Positions 1-7,186 of a DNA stretch of 64,000 nt are shown piece after piece (position 1 is the stretch's first letter; every line of letters begins with the position of its first letter). The position numbers and the translations under genes are program-made. Source of the DNA: a virus. The stretch covers positions 36,880-100,879 of IMG/VR virus record IMGVR_UViG_3300010885_052266; one strand, written 5' to 3'. Under the pieces are notes generated by a model that did not search any database, was not told the DNA's origin, and saw only the letters and a program-made list of their open reading frames with translations.

Positions 1-587
1 TCGCGTCCGACCGGGACGTCTTTGTCTTTCTGTGCGACGACACGCACCCCATTGAAATTGGCAAACTCGACAACGGCGATCCCGACCTTATTTTTCGCGG
101 TTTCTACTGTTGGAACAGCGAAGTCGGGACCCGCTCGCTCGGTATCGCGACCTTCTGGTTGCGGGGCGTTTGCCAGAATCGCAACCTTTGGGGAGTCGAG
201 GACTTCGACACCTTGCGGATCGTGCACACCAAGTACGGCAACGATCGCTTCGTTCGCGAGGCGGCGCCGGCGCTTGAGCGTTATGCCACCAGCGAGCCCA
301 CCAAGCTCCTGGCCGGCATCAATGCAGCGAAGAACGCCAAGGTGGCGAAGGATGATGAGGAGCGCACCAAGTTCCTCACATCCGACGCACTCGGCTTTTC
401 CTTCAAGCGTGCGCAGCAGATCATCGAGACCTGCGAGCGCGAGGACGGACGCAAACCCGAGACAGCGTGGGACATGGTCAACGGCATTACCGCCGTTGCT
501 CGGACCATTCCGCAACAGGACCTGCGCCTGGATGTCGAGAAAGTCGCATCCAAGCTGATGGACCGGGCCGCGCGCAACGCGGCTTGA
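1..587 (+). CDS. DUF932 family protein, C-terminal part (cut by window edge)
   Basis: The open frame is already running at base 3 and ends at TGA 585-587, so the N-terminus lies outside the window. The visible 194 residues contain the stretches CDDTHPIEIG, FRGFYCWNSEVG and GIATFWLRGVCQNRNLWG, followed by a mostly helical tail with FKRAQQIIETCEREDG. This matches the C-terminal half of DUF932 proteins of phages and plasmids, whose biochemical role is not established. It is the first gene of the early plus-strand cluster and is followed directly by the first double-hairpin element. An internal ATG at 159 exists, but the homologous region begins well upstream of it. Confidence 0.75.
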   Translation, partial: ASDRDVFVFLCDDTHPIEIGKLDNGDPDLIFRGFYCWNSEVGTRSLGIATFWLRGVCQNRNLWGVEDFDTLRIVHTKYGNDRFVREAAPALERYATSEPTKLLAGINAAKNAKVAKDDEERTKFLTSDALGFSFKRAQQIIETCEREDGRKPETAWDMVNGITAVARTIPQQDLRLDVEKVASKLMDRAARNAA

Positions 588-590
588 CCA

Positions 591-644
591 CCTGAAACCC
601 GCTCCGGCGGGTCGCTGGCATTCACGCCAGCATGAGGAGACAAT
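591..644 (+). repeat. Intercistronic double-hairpin element, copy 1
   Basis: The core CCTGAAACCCGCTCCGGCGG forms hairpin 1 (597-612): stem ACCCGC/GCGGGT with loop TCCG closed by C-G, a UNCG-type tetraloop. Hairpin 2 (614-631) has stem GCTGGC/GCCAGC and loop ATTCAC. A GAGGA ribosome site at 634-638 and the ATG at 645 follow. In this copy the TGA of the core (593-595) lies 8 bases after the real stop at 585-587. Confidence 0.8.
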
Positions 645-971
645 ATGCCCCACACTCCAGGCCCTTGGGCCGCTGGCGCATCTCTGATCACGAATTGGTC
701 CCAGGAGCGGCAGGACAAGCGAAACACCGAGGGTAGAACGCGCACCGTTGAGATCGCGCTTGTCCGTGAACCCTTACGCATCGCGCGTAACGGTCCCGAC
801 ACCATGGGCGAATACGAGGCCAACGTGCGGCTGATCACGGCCGCGCCTGACCTGCTGGAAGCACTGCGTGCCATCGTGCATCAGGTGCTGCAGGGCTCAG
901 TCCTGGAACGTGATGCTTGCCTACGACAGGCCCAAGAAGCCATCGCCAAGGCGACCATGAAACCCGGCTGA
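645..971 (+). CDS. Small phage protein with AAPDLLEAL motif
   Basis: 108 residues from ATG 645, preceded by GAGGA six bases upstream. The central stretch ANVRLITAAPDLLEAL followed by a helical, acidic tail is a widespread hallmark of small early phage proteins of unknown function. The stop codon TGA 969-971 forms the loop of the first hairpin of the next intercistronic element. No enzymatic motif is visible. The gene is cotranscribed with its neighbours, judging by spacing. Confidence is high that it is a gene and nil for function. Confidence 0.75.
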   Translation: MPHTPGPWAAGASLITNWSQERQDKRNTEGRTRTVEIALVREPLRIARNGPDTMGEYEANVRLITAAPDLLEALRAIVHQVLQGSVLERDACLRQAQEAIAKATMKPG

Positions 972-1009
972 GCCGGGTCGCGCCGCCACACCGCGGCGCC
1001 TGAAAAGGA
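962..1009 (+). repeat. Intercistronic double-hairpin element, copy 2 (variant)
   Basis: Hairpin 1 is ACCCGGC/GCCGGGT (962-968 with 972-978), and its three-base loop is the TGA stop codon of the preceding gene. Hairpin 2 (980-999) is GCGCCGC/GCGGCGC with loop CACACC. An AAGGAT ribosome site follows at 1005-1010, with ATG at 1021. Hairpin 1 differs in sequence from the other copies, but the layout is the same. Confidence 0.65.
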
Positions 1010-1020
1010 TACTCACATAA

Positions 1021-2028
1021 ATGCAAGAAACTGCTCTGGCTCATCACGAGCCGGATCTTCCATCGTACGACCACATCATTGTGGCGTTCAGTGGCGGCAA
1101 GGACTCACTCGCGTGCGTCCTGCATTTGCTTGAGCTGGGCGTGCCGGCGGACAAGATCGAGCTGCACCACCATCTCGTCGATGGTGGTGGCGGAACGGCT
1201 CTTATGGACTGGCCGGTGACCGAAGCCTACTGCGCGGCAGTCGCGCAGGCGCTTGAGATGCCATTGCTCCGCTCCTGGCGGTGCGGTGGCTTCTTGCGCG
1301 AGATGACCCGAGACAACCAGCCGACCGCCTCGATCATGTTCGAGCGGCTCGATGGCACACTCACAGAGGTCGGCGGCAATGGGCCAAAGGGGACGCGCCT
1401 GCGCTTCCCCCAGGTCTCTGCCGACCTCTCGGTGCGCTACTGTAGCGCCTATCTGAAAATCGACGTGTGCGACGCGTTGATCCGCAACGATGACCGCTTT
1501 CGCGGCACACGCACGCTGGTGGTAACCGGCGAGCGTGCCGAGGAAAGCTCGGCCCGGGCCCGCTATGCGGTGTTCGAGCCGCATCGGGCGGATCTGCGCG
1601 ACGGACGGCGCTACCAGCGCCACGTCGACGCCTGGCGGCCCGTCCACGGCTGGTCACGCGAACAGGTATGGGCGATCATCCAGCGCCACGGGATCATCCC
1701 GCACCCGGCCTATTACATCGGCTGGGGCAGGCTGTCCTGCTTGTGCTGCATCTTCGGAAGCCCGGACCAATGGGCTTCCATCAAAGCGATCGCGCCCTGG
1801 GAATTCGACCGGATCGCGCAATACGAGAGGCAATTCGGCACCACCATCCATCGGACCGAATCGGTGGTTGCGAGGGCCGCAAAGGGGAAACCCTACGCGG
1901 CAATCGAGGCCAACCCCGATCATGTCTCGACATGCCTGGATATGGCATTCTATGCCCCGGTTCGCTGCAACCCCGCTGACTGGCTCATGCCGGCCGGCGC
2001 GTTTGGCGAGAACACGGGGCCAACCTGA
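1021..2028 (+). CDS. PAPS reductase-like PP-loop ATP pyrophosphatase
   Basis: 335 residues. The pyrophosphatase loop SGGKDS lies at residues 24-29 after a short beta strand. Downstream are RYCSAYLK, TGERAEESSARARY, and WRPVHGWSREQVW leading to GRLSCLCCIFG, the order seen in phage members of the PAPS reductase/DndC-like family. These enzymes adenylate a substrate or reduce activated sulfate; phage copies are suspected to act in sulfur transfer to nucleic acid or in sulfur metabolism, but the substrate here cannot be told. No DndD or DndE partner is nearby. ATG 1021 follows AAGGAT. The stop is embedded in hairpin element copy 3. Confidence 0.8.
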   Translation: MQETALAHHEPDLPSYDHIIVAFSGGKDSLACVLHLLELGVPADKIELHHHLVDGGGGTALMDWPVTEAYCAAVAQALEMPLLRSWRCGGFLREMTRDNQPTASIMFERLDGTLTEVGGNGPKGTRLRFPQVSADLSVRYCSAYLKIDVCDALIRNDDRFRGTRTLVVTGERAEESSARARYAVFEPHRADLRDGRRYQRHVDAWRPVHGWSREQVWAIIQRHGIIPHPAYYIGWGRLSCLCCIFGSPDQWASIKAIAPWEFDRIAQYERQFGTTIHRTESVVARAAKGKPYAAIEANPDHVSTCLDMAFYAPVRCNPADWLMPAGAFGENTGPT

Positions 2029-2072
2029 AACCCGCTCCGGCGGGTCGCCTCGCAATCACGCGAGGCAAGAGG
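2026..2072 (+). repeat. Intercistronic double-hairpin element, copy 3
   Basis: TGA 2026-2028 is both the stop of the preceding gene and part of the repeat core. Hairpin 1 (2030-2045) is ACCCGC-TCCG-GCGGGT. Hairpin 2 (2047-2066) is GCCTCGC/GCGAGGC with loop AATCAC. AGAGGA at 2068-2073 serves the ATG at 2081. Confidence 0.8.
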
Positions 2073-2080
2073 AATTCAAA

Positions 2081-2425
2081 ATGGAAAAAGAAGAACCATG
2101 GCGCCGGGAAATTGTCCGGCGTGACGTCGTATTCGCGTCACTCGATGAGCTGGGGAATATCCTCTCGAAAAAACAGGCCAAGGCGTTCGTCTGGCCGGAC
2201 GAGGGAGAATTCCGCGGCGGTGACTGGCACTTCAACGATGAGCACCGCGGCCAATACGAGCCTCTGATCATCGATCCGCAGACGGCGAAAGCGATGACCG
2301 TAATCCATGACTCCCTGAGCCCCAGGAACCAGGCGACGTTTGCCGGACATGTAAGCAAGGGGCGGGGCCACTTCGGGGTGTGCTTTGAATTCTCCTGGAA
2401 GCATGTTCGCTTTGGCTCGACCTGA
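2081..2425 (+). CDS. Hypothetical early protein
   Basis: 114 residues starting MEKEEPWRREIVRRDV. ATG 2081 is chosen because it follows AGAGGA at the usual distance and lies right after double-hairpin element copy 3; the frame is open upstream, but only across the preceding gene. It is charged and soluble, with no signal peptide or membrane segment. The C-terminal half, with FAGHVSKGRGHFGVCFEFSW, looks like a small beta-rich fold. I do not recognise the family. It belongs to the cluster of small early genes. Confidence 0.65.
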   Translation: MEKEEPWRREIVRRDVVFASLDELGNILSKKQAKAFVWPDEGEFRGGDWHFNDEHRGQYEPLIIDPQTAKAMTVIHDSLSPRNQATFAGHVSKGRGHFGVCFEFSWKHVRFGST

Positions 2426-2470
2426 AACCCGCTCCGGCGGGTCACCTAGCGCCGATGCGAGGCATGAGGA
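2423..2470 (+). repeat. Intercistronic double-hairpin element, copy 4
   Basis: TGA 2423-2425 is shared with the preceding gene. Hairpin 1 (2427-2442) is ACCCGC-TCCG-GCGGGT. Hairpin 2 (2445-2462) is CCTAGC/GCGAGG with loop GCCGAT and one A-G mismatch, so it is the weakest of the five. GAGGA at 2466-2470 precedes ATG 2481. Confidence 0.75.
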
Positions 2471-2480
2471 AACTGAAACT

Positions 2481-2717
2481 ATGACAGACTACCTTATCAC
2501 CGAACTCGACGACGGTTTCCACGTCCGCGTCCTTGCTGCTGCCAGGACCACAGAAACCGCCTATAAGAAGTTCGCCAAAGAGAGCCGGGCCCGATGGGCT
2601 GCAGGCCAGACTTTTTTTAGCCCTGTACGTCGCGTCCGCGGTGGCCGCTCGCAAGTTCACGGCATGCTGGACCGCGACGTAGCGGCGCTGCCCACTTGGG
2701 GCGATGACGCACCCTGA
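2481..2717 (+). CDS. Small hypothetical early protein
   Basis: 78 residues starting MTDYLITELDDGFHVRVLAA. ATG 2481 follows a GAGGA site that ends the double-hairpin element. It is basic and short, with no recognised domain. The flanking elements on both sides share their TGA and ribosome site with the genes, which supports this exact frame and these boundaries. Function unknown. Confidence 0.6.
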   Translation: MTDYLITELDDGFHVRVLAAARTTETAYKKFAKESRARWAAGQTFFSPVRRVRGGRSQVHGMLDRDVAALPTWGDDAP

Positions 2718-2760
2718 AACCCGCTCCGGCGGGTCGCCCGCATCTCCGCGGGCCAGAGGA
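2715..2760 (+). repeat. Intercistronic double-hairpin element, copy 5
   Basis: TGA 2715-2717 is shared with the preceding gene. Hairpin 1 (2719-2734) is ACCCGC-TCCG-GCGGGT. Hairpin 2 (2736-2753) is GCCCGC/GCGGGC with loop ATCTCC. AGAGGA at 2755-2760 serves ATG 2768. Confidence 0.8.
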
Positions 2761-2767
2761 AACCACG

Positions 2768-3091
2768 ATGGCCCGAAACGCCATGATCGGCTCCGGAGAG
2801 CGGTTGCGCAGCAAAACGCGGCGCTGGCTCTCTCCTTTTCCGACCATCAACACCCACACCGAGCGTTCCACCCGCGCCACCCTTGCGCGTGTGGCGACGT
2901 GGCTGGTCGAGGAGGCGCGTGCCGAGGCGCGAGCGACCCGAGATGATTGGGCCGCGACCCTGCTCAGGGGATGCAATCCCCGCAACCTGTCGCAGTCCGA
3001 CATGGACACGCTGAACCACTTTCTGTTCGGCGATGTCGACGGGCCCGGCCCTGAGCATCGCGAAGCGCCGCACCCCTCTCTATTCGAATAG
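2768..3091 (+). CDS. Hypothetical early protein, last of the hairpin-linked cluster
   Basis: 107 residues starting MARNAMIGSGERLRSKTRRW. The N-terminal half is strongly basic. The middle is predicted helical, with ARVATWLVEEARAEARATRD, and the tail is acidic. ATG 2768 follows AGAGGA of element copy 5. No family recognised; the basic N-terminus would allow nucleic-acid binding, but that is only a possibility. The gene ends three bases before a rho-independent terminator, so it closes the first transcription unit. Confidence 0.6.
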   Translation: MARNAMIGSGERLRSKTRRWLSPFPTINTHTERSTRATLARVATWLVEEARAEARATRDDWAATLLRGCNPRNLSQSDMDTLNHFLFGDVDGPGPEHREAPHPSLFE

Positions 3092-3093
3092 CC

Positions 3094-3127
3094 TAGCCCC
3101 ACCGGGTCCGCCCGGTGGGGCTATTTT
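3094..3127 (+). terminator. Rho-independent terminator
   Basis: A perfect 13-bp stem (3094-3106 with 3111-3123, TAGCCCCACCGGG paired to its complement) has a TCCG loop and is followed by TTTTCGTTT. It directly follows the stop of the gene ending at 3091 and separates the small early cluster from the recombination cassette. Confidence 0.9.
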
Positions 3128-3241
3128 CGTTTCAACATTTCGGTTGACTCGACACACTACAGCGTGGGATGGTGGCGGCGTTCGAGAGACACGGAGCGAA
3201 TTCATGATGCTGCTGAGCAGCTGCCCGCGGGGATACCCGCG
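3128..3241 (+). promoter_or_regulatory. Probable promoter region of the recombination cassette
   Basis: About 115 bases lie between the terminator and the next gene. A TTGACT hexamer at 3144-3149 could be a -35 box, but no good -10 box lies 16-18 bases downstream. A promoter is expected here because transcription stops just upstream; the exact site is not resolved. Confidence 0.3.
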
Positions 3242-3562
3242 ATGACGGACCGGCGAGACTGGAAGTCCAGGTCGGTAGCCCAGCCGGAACCCGGCTATTT
3301 CCGATACAGGATGGTCCGCAATGGGCCGTTTGTCCCTGCCCGCATTTGCCACGAGGATGGCCTCTGGTGGGCCATGATCGAAGGCAGGGCCAAAGAGAAG
3401 GCATCTGACCCGGCCGCTGCGCCGAAGGTCTACCCGATCTGGCACGGCGCCGAGATGATCTCCGAGCGGCAATACTGGGCCGATATGGCGAAACGCGGCC
3501 TGCCGAATGCCTTGCCCGCCAACAAGCCCATCGACCTGACCAACCTTCCCCCTTTGTTCTGA
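3242..3562 (+). CDS. Hypothetical phage protein
   Basis: 106 residues from ATG 3242 (MTDRRDWKSRSV). A GTG at 3164 would add 26 residues, but that stretch is poorly protein-like and lacks a ribosome site. The protein is rich in aromatic residues, with GYFRYRMVRNGPFVPARICH and DGLWWAMIEG, which suggests a small compact beta fold. It is the first gene of the ERF/SSB cassette, 11 bases before the next gene. No catalytic motif visible and function unknown. Confidence 0.65.
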   Translation: MTDRRDWKSRSVAQPEPGYFRYRMVRNGPFVPARICHEDGLWWAMIEGRAKEKASDPAAAPKVYPIWHGAEMISERQYWADMAKRGLPNALPANKPIDLTNLPPLF

Positions 3563-3573
3563 AAGAAGAGGCA

Positions 3574-4584
3574 ATGAACGATTTCAATGTTCCGACGCGC
3601 GGCGTTGGCGACAATAGCGGCGATGTGCCTGAACTGTTTACACTCGATCCGGAGCTGATCCGGGAGCAGCTCGGCCAGGACTATGGGTCCATGGTGCGCA
3701 AGCGGGACGAGCTGCTCGCGGGAGTCGCTCGGCTCTGCCTCACGTACACGACAAAGGCGCGGTTCCCCACGCTCGAAGCGATTACCAACGCCACCGACAT
3801 TCAGGTCGGGGCAGTGTGCGTCGTCGACCGATCGGGGGAGTTGCCCCCATGTGCCGTGCTCATCGAACGGCGCAAGGAAGCAACCGGACGCCAGACCTCA
3901 ATCCTGACCGCCGCTGAGACGATCCGCCACCTGCTGAACACGATCGCGATCCCAGACGAAGAGGTTGCCGCCCGGGTCGTGTCGTTCGTCAGGCAGATCA
4001 AGGATCACCTCAAGCCGGTCGAAGCTGCTCGGGTCAAAGAGAAGGGCCCCTATGACGGAGCCGCCTCGGCCGTGCAGAGCTTCTTCAAGGCAACCATCGC
4101 CGACCCGCTCGGCGCGGCAGCCTCCGGGATCGAGACCGGTCCGCTCAAGACCTATGCCGCGGAGAAGGCGGCGGCCGAGAGGCGCCGGCGGGAGGCCGAG
4201 GCCGAGGAGGCCCGCCAGAAGGCCGAGCAGGCCAAGCAGGAGGCCGAGGCCGCGCGCAAGGCAGCCGAGGCGGTCATGACGGAGCGTGCCCTCGATCACG
4301 CCATCGATACGACGGACCGCGCCATTGTCGTGACCGAGGCGGCCGAACGCCTGGAGCGCCAGGCCGCGGCTCCGGTGCGGGATATGGCGCGCACACGCGG
4401 CTCGGCAGGCGGCGTGCTGTCGGCCCGATCGGTCTGGAAGCACCGGGTCGTGGATCCCGACAAGGTTCCGGATGATTTCTGGGTCATCGACCACGACAAG
4501 CTGGCCGCCCTGGCGCGGCAGGATAAGGCCGGCGCGTCCGTGCCCGGTGTCGAATTTTTCGACGATGTGACTGTGAGGGTGTGA
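3574..4584 (+). CDS. Coiled-coil protein next to the ERF recombinase
   Basis: 336 residues. A globular N-terminal half (about 1-175) is followed by a highly charged Ala/Glu/Lys/Arg coiled coil (about 190-235) and a C-terminal segment with SVWKHRVVDPDKVPDDFW and VPGVEFFDDVTVRV. Proteins with this layout and the W...V.D...VP / PGV C-terminal signature commonly sit beside ERF- or RecT-type annealing proteins in phages. Their role is unknown; accessory function in single-strand annealing recombination is an inference. The stop overlaps the ATG of the ERF gene (ATGA), so translation is coupled. Confidence 0.7.
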   Translation: MNDFNVPTRGVGDNSGDVPELFTLDPELIREQLGQDYGSMVRKRDELLAGVARLCLTYTTKARFPTLEAITNATDIQVGAVCVVDRSGELPPCAVLIERRKEATGRQTSILTAAETIRHLLNTIAIPDEEVAARVVSFVRQIKDHLKPVEAARVKEKGPYDGAASAVQSFFKATIADPLGAAASGIETGPLKTYAAEKAAAERRRREAEAEEARQKAEQAKQEAEAARKAAEAVMTERALDHAIDTTDRAIVVTEAAERLERQAAAPVRDMARTRGSAGGVLSARSVWKHRVVDPDKVPDDFWVIDHDKLAALARQDKAGASVPGVEFFDDVTVRV

Positions 4585-6149
4585 TGGATCAGCGCGTCGA
4601 AATTTCTCTCCCGAGCGATCCCGGCCCGGCCGAGCACATGACCGCGGAGGCGATGCTCAACCCGGCATTGTTCATGTCGCCCCGCATCGACCAATTATCC
4701 AAGGCGCTGAGCGCAGCGCAAGGGGAGATGCAAAATCCGAAAAAGAATGAGACCGCGACTGTTACGTCACGACGGACGGGCACAACCTTTCAGTATTCCT
4801 ATGCCACGTTGTCGGCAATACTTGACACGGTGCGCGCTCCTCTGAAGAACAACGGTTTATTCCTCTCGCAGATTGTGACGGGAAACGACCTGACCGTCAT
4901 GTTGTGCCATGAGTCTGGCCAATGGATGCGGGCCGGGATCCGCCTCCAACCCGCAGATTCCGGACCACAGGCGTTTGCCTCTGAGCTGACCGCATACCGC
5001 CGACATTTGATTCAAGGGCTGCTATCGATCAGCGCCGAGGATGACGATGACAGCAACATCGCCGAAGGCAACAATGTCACGCCAGGTCCCCGAGACCAGA
5101 GGCGCTGGGATCCCGAAGCGCCGGCCCAACCGGCCGAGGCGGACCCGTTGCTGGCCATGGCCCTTCGCACCCACAACGTCCGCGAGGGTGGTAACCTGCT
5201 GCGCCTCTGGATGGTCCAGGGCCGCGAGCGCGTCGAAAAGATGCGGCGGCAGGAGGACCAGCAGGAGCAGTTCTGCGCGGTCATCGACGCCGTTGCTAAG
5301 GCACTCCAACGAAGTTTAGGCACGGTGCTGGCCAGCGCCTGGAAGGCGATCATGGTCGCCACCACACGGGAGCAAGAGCGTGCTGTCGTGGAAAAGATGG
5401 ACGGCGAGTGGGCTGATACCCTGGCCGCGTTCCGGGCCGCCGAACCAGCGGTACACCAAGACCTGATGCGTCACGTGACCGCGCGGCGCGAGATCATCGC
5501 GGCCAATGTGAAGGCCGCCCAGGCCGAGGCCGATCGGATCGCGAAGGAGGATGCCGCGAAGGGGCCGCCGTTCGAGTATCGCGTGGCGGATTTCGTGGGT
5601 GATTTTTCGGACGAAATCTACACCAGTGCCGAGACCTGGGCGCGGGCATACGAGGCCATGTATCGCGCCACGCCGCCGGAGCACCTGCCGCTCCTCGCCG
5701 AGCACAATGCCGAAGCGTTGATGGATGCGGTGAAGCACTTCGGGGCAGAGGTTCTCCTGACCGACCTGCACCGGGAGGAAGCACCACGAGACGATGCGGG
5801 CGCGGCCCGTCCGATGGTCACGGCGACACGGATAGCCGACGGCTCTGTGACTACCCCGACGTTCACCACCAAGACACCCCCGGCACCGCCACTGTCCGAA
5901 GAGGAAGCCCTGGTAACGCTGCCGAAAGGGCGCGGCGAGGGCTACGACCTGGCCCTGTATCTGAAAGCGATCGGCGCATCCTTGGACGGGACGGTCCGCA
6001 CCATCGCCGACATGGACGTCTGGGAGCGGGTGAATTCGCCGATCTACCTGTCGGACAAGCTCCAAGGCGCGGATAGCACACGCATGCGGGTGTTCCGCGC
6101 CGTGGCGGCCCGCAAGCGTGGCCTCGGCATCCAGATCGACGCCGAGTGA
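4584..6149 (+). CDS. ERF family single-strand annealing protein with long C-terminal extension
   Basis: 521 residues from ATG 4584, overlapping the upstream stop. Residues about 30-150 carry ERF features: SKALSAAQGEM, a TFQYSYATLSAILDTVR strand-helix, NNGLFLSQIV, and SELTAYRRHLIQGLL. ERF proteins anneal complementary single-stranded DNA during phage recombination. Typical members are roughly 180-310 residues, so about 300 residues here are extra. The extension has helical, charged parts with RAAEPAVHQDLMRHVTARRE and a Pro/Thr-rich linker near residue 420. The SSB gene lies downstream, completing a recombination cassette. Confidence 0.85.
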   Translation: MDQRVEISLPSDPGPAEHMTAEAMLNPALFMSPRIDQLSKALSAAQGEMQNPKKNETATVTSRRTGTTFQYSYATLSAILDTVRAPLKNNGLFLSQIVTGNDLTVMLCHESGQWMRAGIRLQPADSGPQAFASELTAYRRHLIQGLLSISAEDDDDSNIAEGNNVTPGPRDQRRWDPEAPAQPAEADPLLAMALRTHNVREGGNLLRLWMVQGRERVEKMRRQEDQQEQFCAVIDAVAKALQRSLGTVLASAWKAIMVATTREQERAVVEKMDGEWADTLAAFRAAEPAVHQDLMRHVTARREIIAANVKAAQAEADRIAKEDAAKGPPFEYRVADFVGDFSDEIYTSAETWARAYEAMYRATPPEHLPLLAEHNAEALMDAVKHFGAEVLLTDLHREEAPRDDAGAARPMVTATRIADGSVTTPTFTTKTPPAPPLSEEEALVTLPKGRGEGYDLALYLKAIGASLDGTVRTIADMDVWERVNSPIYLSDKLQGADSTRMRVFRAVAARKRGLGIQIDAE

Positions 6150-6164
6150 GACCGGAGCACGGCT

Positions 6165-6536
6165 ATGTCGGACGATTGGCGCGACGCCGACGGCAACCTC
6201 GATCCCCAGCTGATCGGCCACGATATCGAGACGCTGGGGCACGCCTGGGCCGGGCTGAGCCACGCGGCATCCCTCCTGGACAAGACCCAGACCGCGGTCT
6301 TTGCCCAGATGGTGTTGGCCCACATGGAGGAGCACTCCGGGGTGAGCCGGGCCACGGCAGAGCTGAAGGTGCGTGGCTCCGATGACTGGATGAACCACAT
6401 CTACGCGGCTCTCGATGCCCGTCGGAGAGCGAATGTGGCCCTGGTGAACTTCGAGGCAGGCAAGGCCCGGTTCGAGGCGATGCGGACGCAGGAAGCCAGC
6501 CGGCGTGTGGAAATGACAACTCTCGGGAGGCGGTGA
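6165..6536 (+). CDS. Small helical protein between ERF and SSB
   Basis: 123 residues starting MSDDWRDADGNLDPQLIG. It is almost entirely predicted helix, with DKTQTAVFAQMVLAHMEEHS and a C-terminal run KARFEAMRTQEASRRVEM. Similar short helical proteins with a KARFEAMRTQ-like end are common beside SSB or recombinase genes in phages; no function is assigned. Its stop overlaps the SSB start (TGATG), indicating coupled translation. Confidence 0.65.
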   Translation: MSDDWRDADGNLDPQLIGHDIETLGHAWAGLSHAASLLDKTQTAVFAQMVLAHMEEHSGVSRATAELKVRGSDDWMNHIYAALDARRRANVALVNFEAGKARFEAMRTQEASRRVEMTTLGRR

Positions 6537-7078
6537 TGGCAGCGTCAATGAACAAGGTCCTACTGATCGGAAATCTGGGGAAAGACCCGGAAATCCGGAA
6601 CACCCAGGACGGCAAGAAGACCGCCAGCATGACCCTGGCCACGAGCGAGTCCTGGACCGACCGCGCCTCCGGTGAGCGCAAGGAGCGGACCGAGTGGCAC
6701 CGCGTCGTCGTGTTCAACGAGATGCTCGCCACGATCGCCGAGAAGTGGGCCAAGAAGGGTAGCAAGGTGATGGTCGAAGGCACCTTGCAGACCCGGAAAT
6801 GGACCGGCCAGGACGGCGTGGAGCGATACTCCACCGAGGTCGTGCTCGGCCCCTACAAGGCATCTCTGATTATCCTGCATAGCAGCCACCGGGACGATGG
6901 CCACGCCGGCGACGCCGATACGGGCGGGTCGGGACGTCGCGGCACCAGCGGGGCCGGCGGCGCGGCCGATCCTGCCCAGCGCGATGCAAGCGCACATTGG
7001 AGCCCAGGAGCGCCCACTCCCACCCAGCGTGCGGACGGCAAACGCCACTTCGGCGATAACGACGAAATACCGTTCTAA
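6536..7078 (+). CDS. ssb: Single-stranded DNA-binding protein
   Basis: 180 residues. The OB fold starts at MNKVLLIGNLGKDPEIR (residues 5-21) and includes SWTDRASGERKERTEWHRVV, FNEMLATIAEKWAKKGSKV and VEGTLQTRKWTGQDG, ending near residue 113. A Gly/Ala-rich linker leads to the acidic tip DNDEIPF (174-180), the bacterial-type tail that recruits partner proteins. Length matches typical SSB. It coats single-stranded DNA during replication and recombination and works with the ERF protein upstream. ATG 6536 overlaps the upstream stop. Confidence 0.95.
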   Translation: MAASMNKVLLIGNLGKDPEIRNTQDGKKTASMTLATSESWTDRASGERKERTEWHRVVVFNEMLATIAEKWAKKGSKVMVEGTLQTRKWTGQDGVERYSTEVVLGPYKASLIILHSSHRDDGHAGDADTGGSGRRGTSGAGGAADPAQRDASAHWSPGAPTPTQRADGKRHFGDNDEIPF

Positions 7079-7086
7079 CCCGCAGG

Positions 7087-7145
7087 ATTGGAATAATTCC
7101 AGAATAGCGTTTTTGCGCTTGCCAAACACACCGTAATGTGTGACC
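7087..7145 (+). promoter_or_regulatory. Intergenic region with two dyads, possible operator/promoter
   Basis: The 108-base gap after ssb is unusually AT-rich for this genome. It contains the 13-base palindrome TGGAATAATTCCA (7089-7101), a small AGCG/CGCT hairpin (7106-7119) and the dyad ACACA-CCGTAA-TGTGT (7126-7141). A TTGCGC/TAATGT pair with 15-base spacing is a weak promoter candidate. This may be a regulatory node for the next gene group. Confidence 0.35.
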
Positions 7146-7186
7146 TCATGTTTATAGCCAACCAGGTCACACCGAAGGGGGACACG

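Noticed and set aside
591-2760. Reading the five double-hairpin elements as rho-independent terminators
   Set aside because: None has a T-tract, each is followed at once by a ribosome site, and the true terminator of the cluster is at 3094-3127.
5316-6548. Long minus-strand open frame of 410 codons opposite the ERF gene
   Set aside because: It is antisense to a clearly recognised ERF gene, has biased Arg/Gly/His-rich composition and no ribosome site. High GC keeps antisense frames open.
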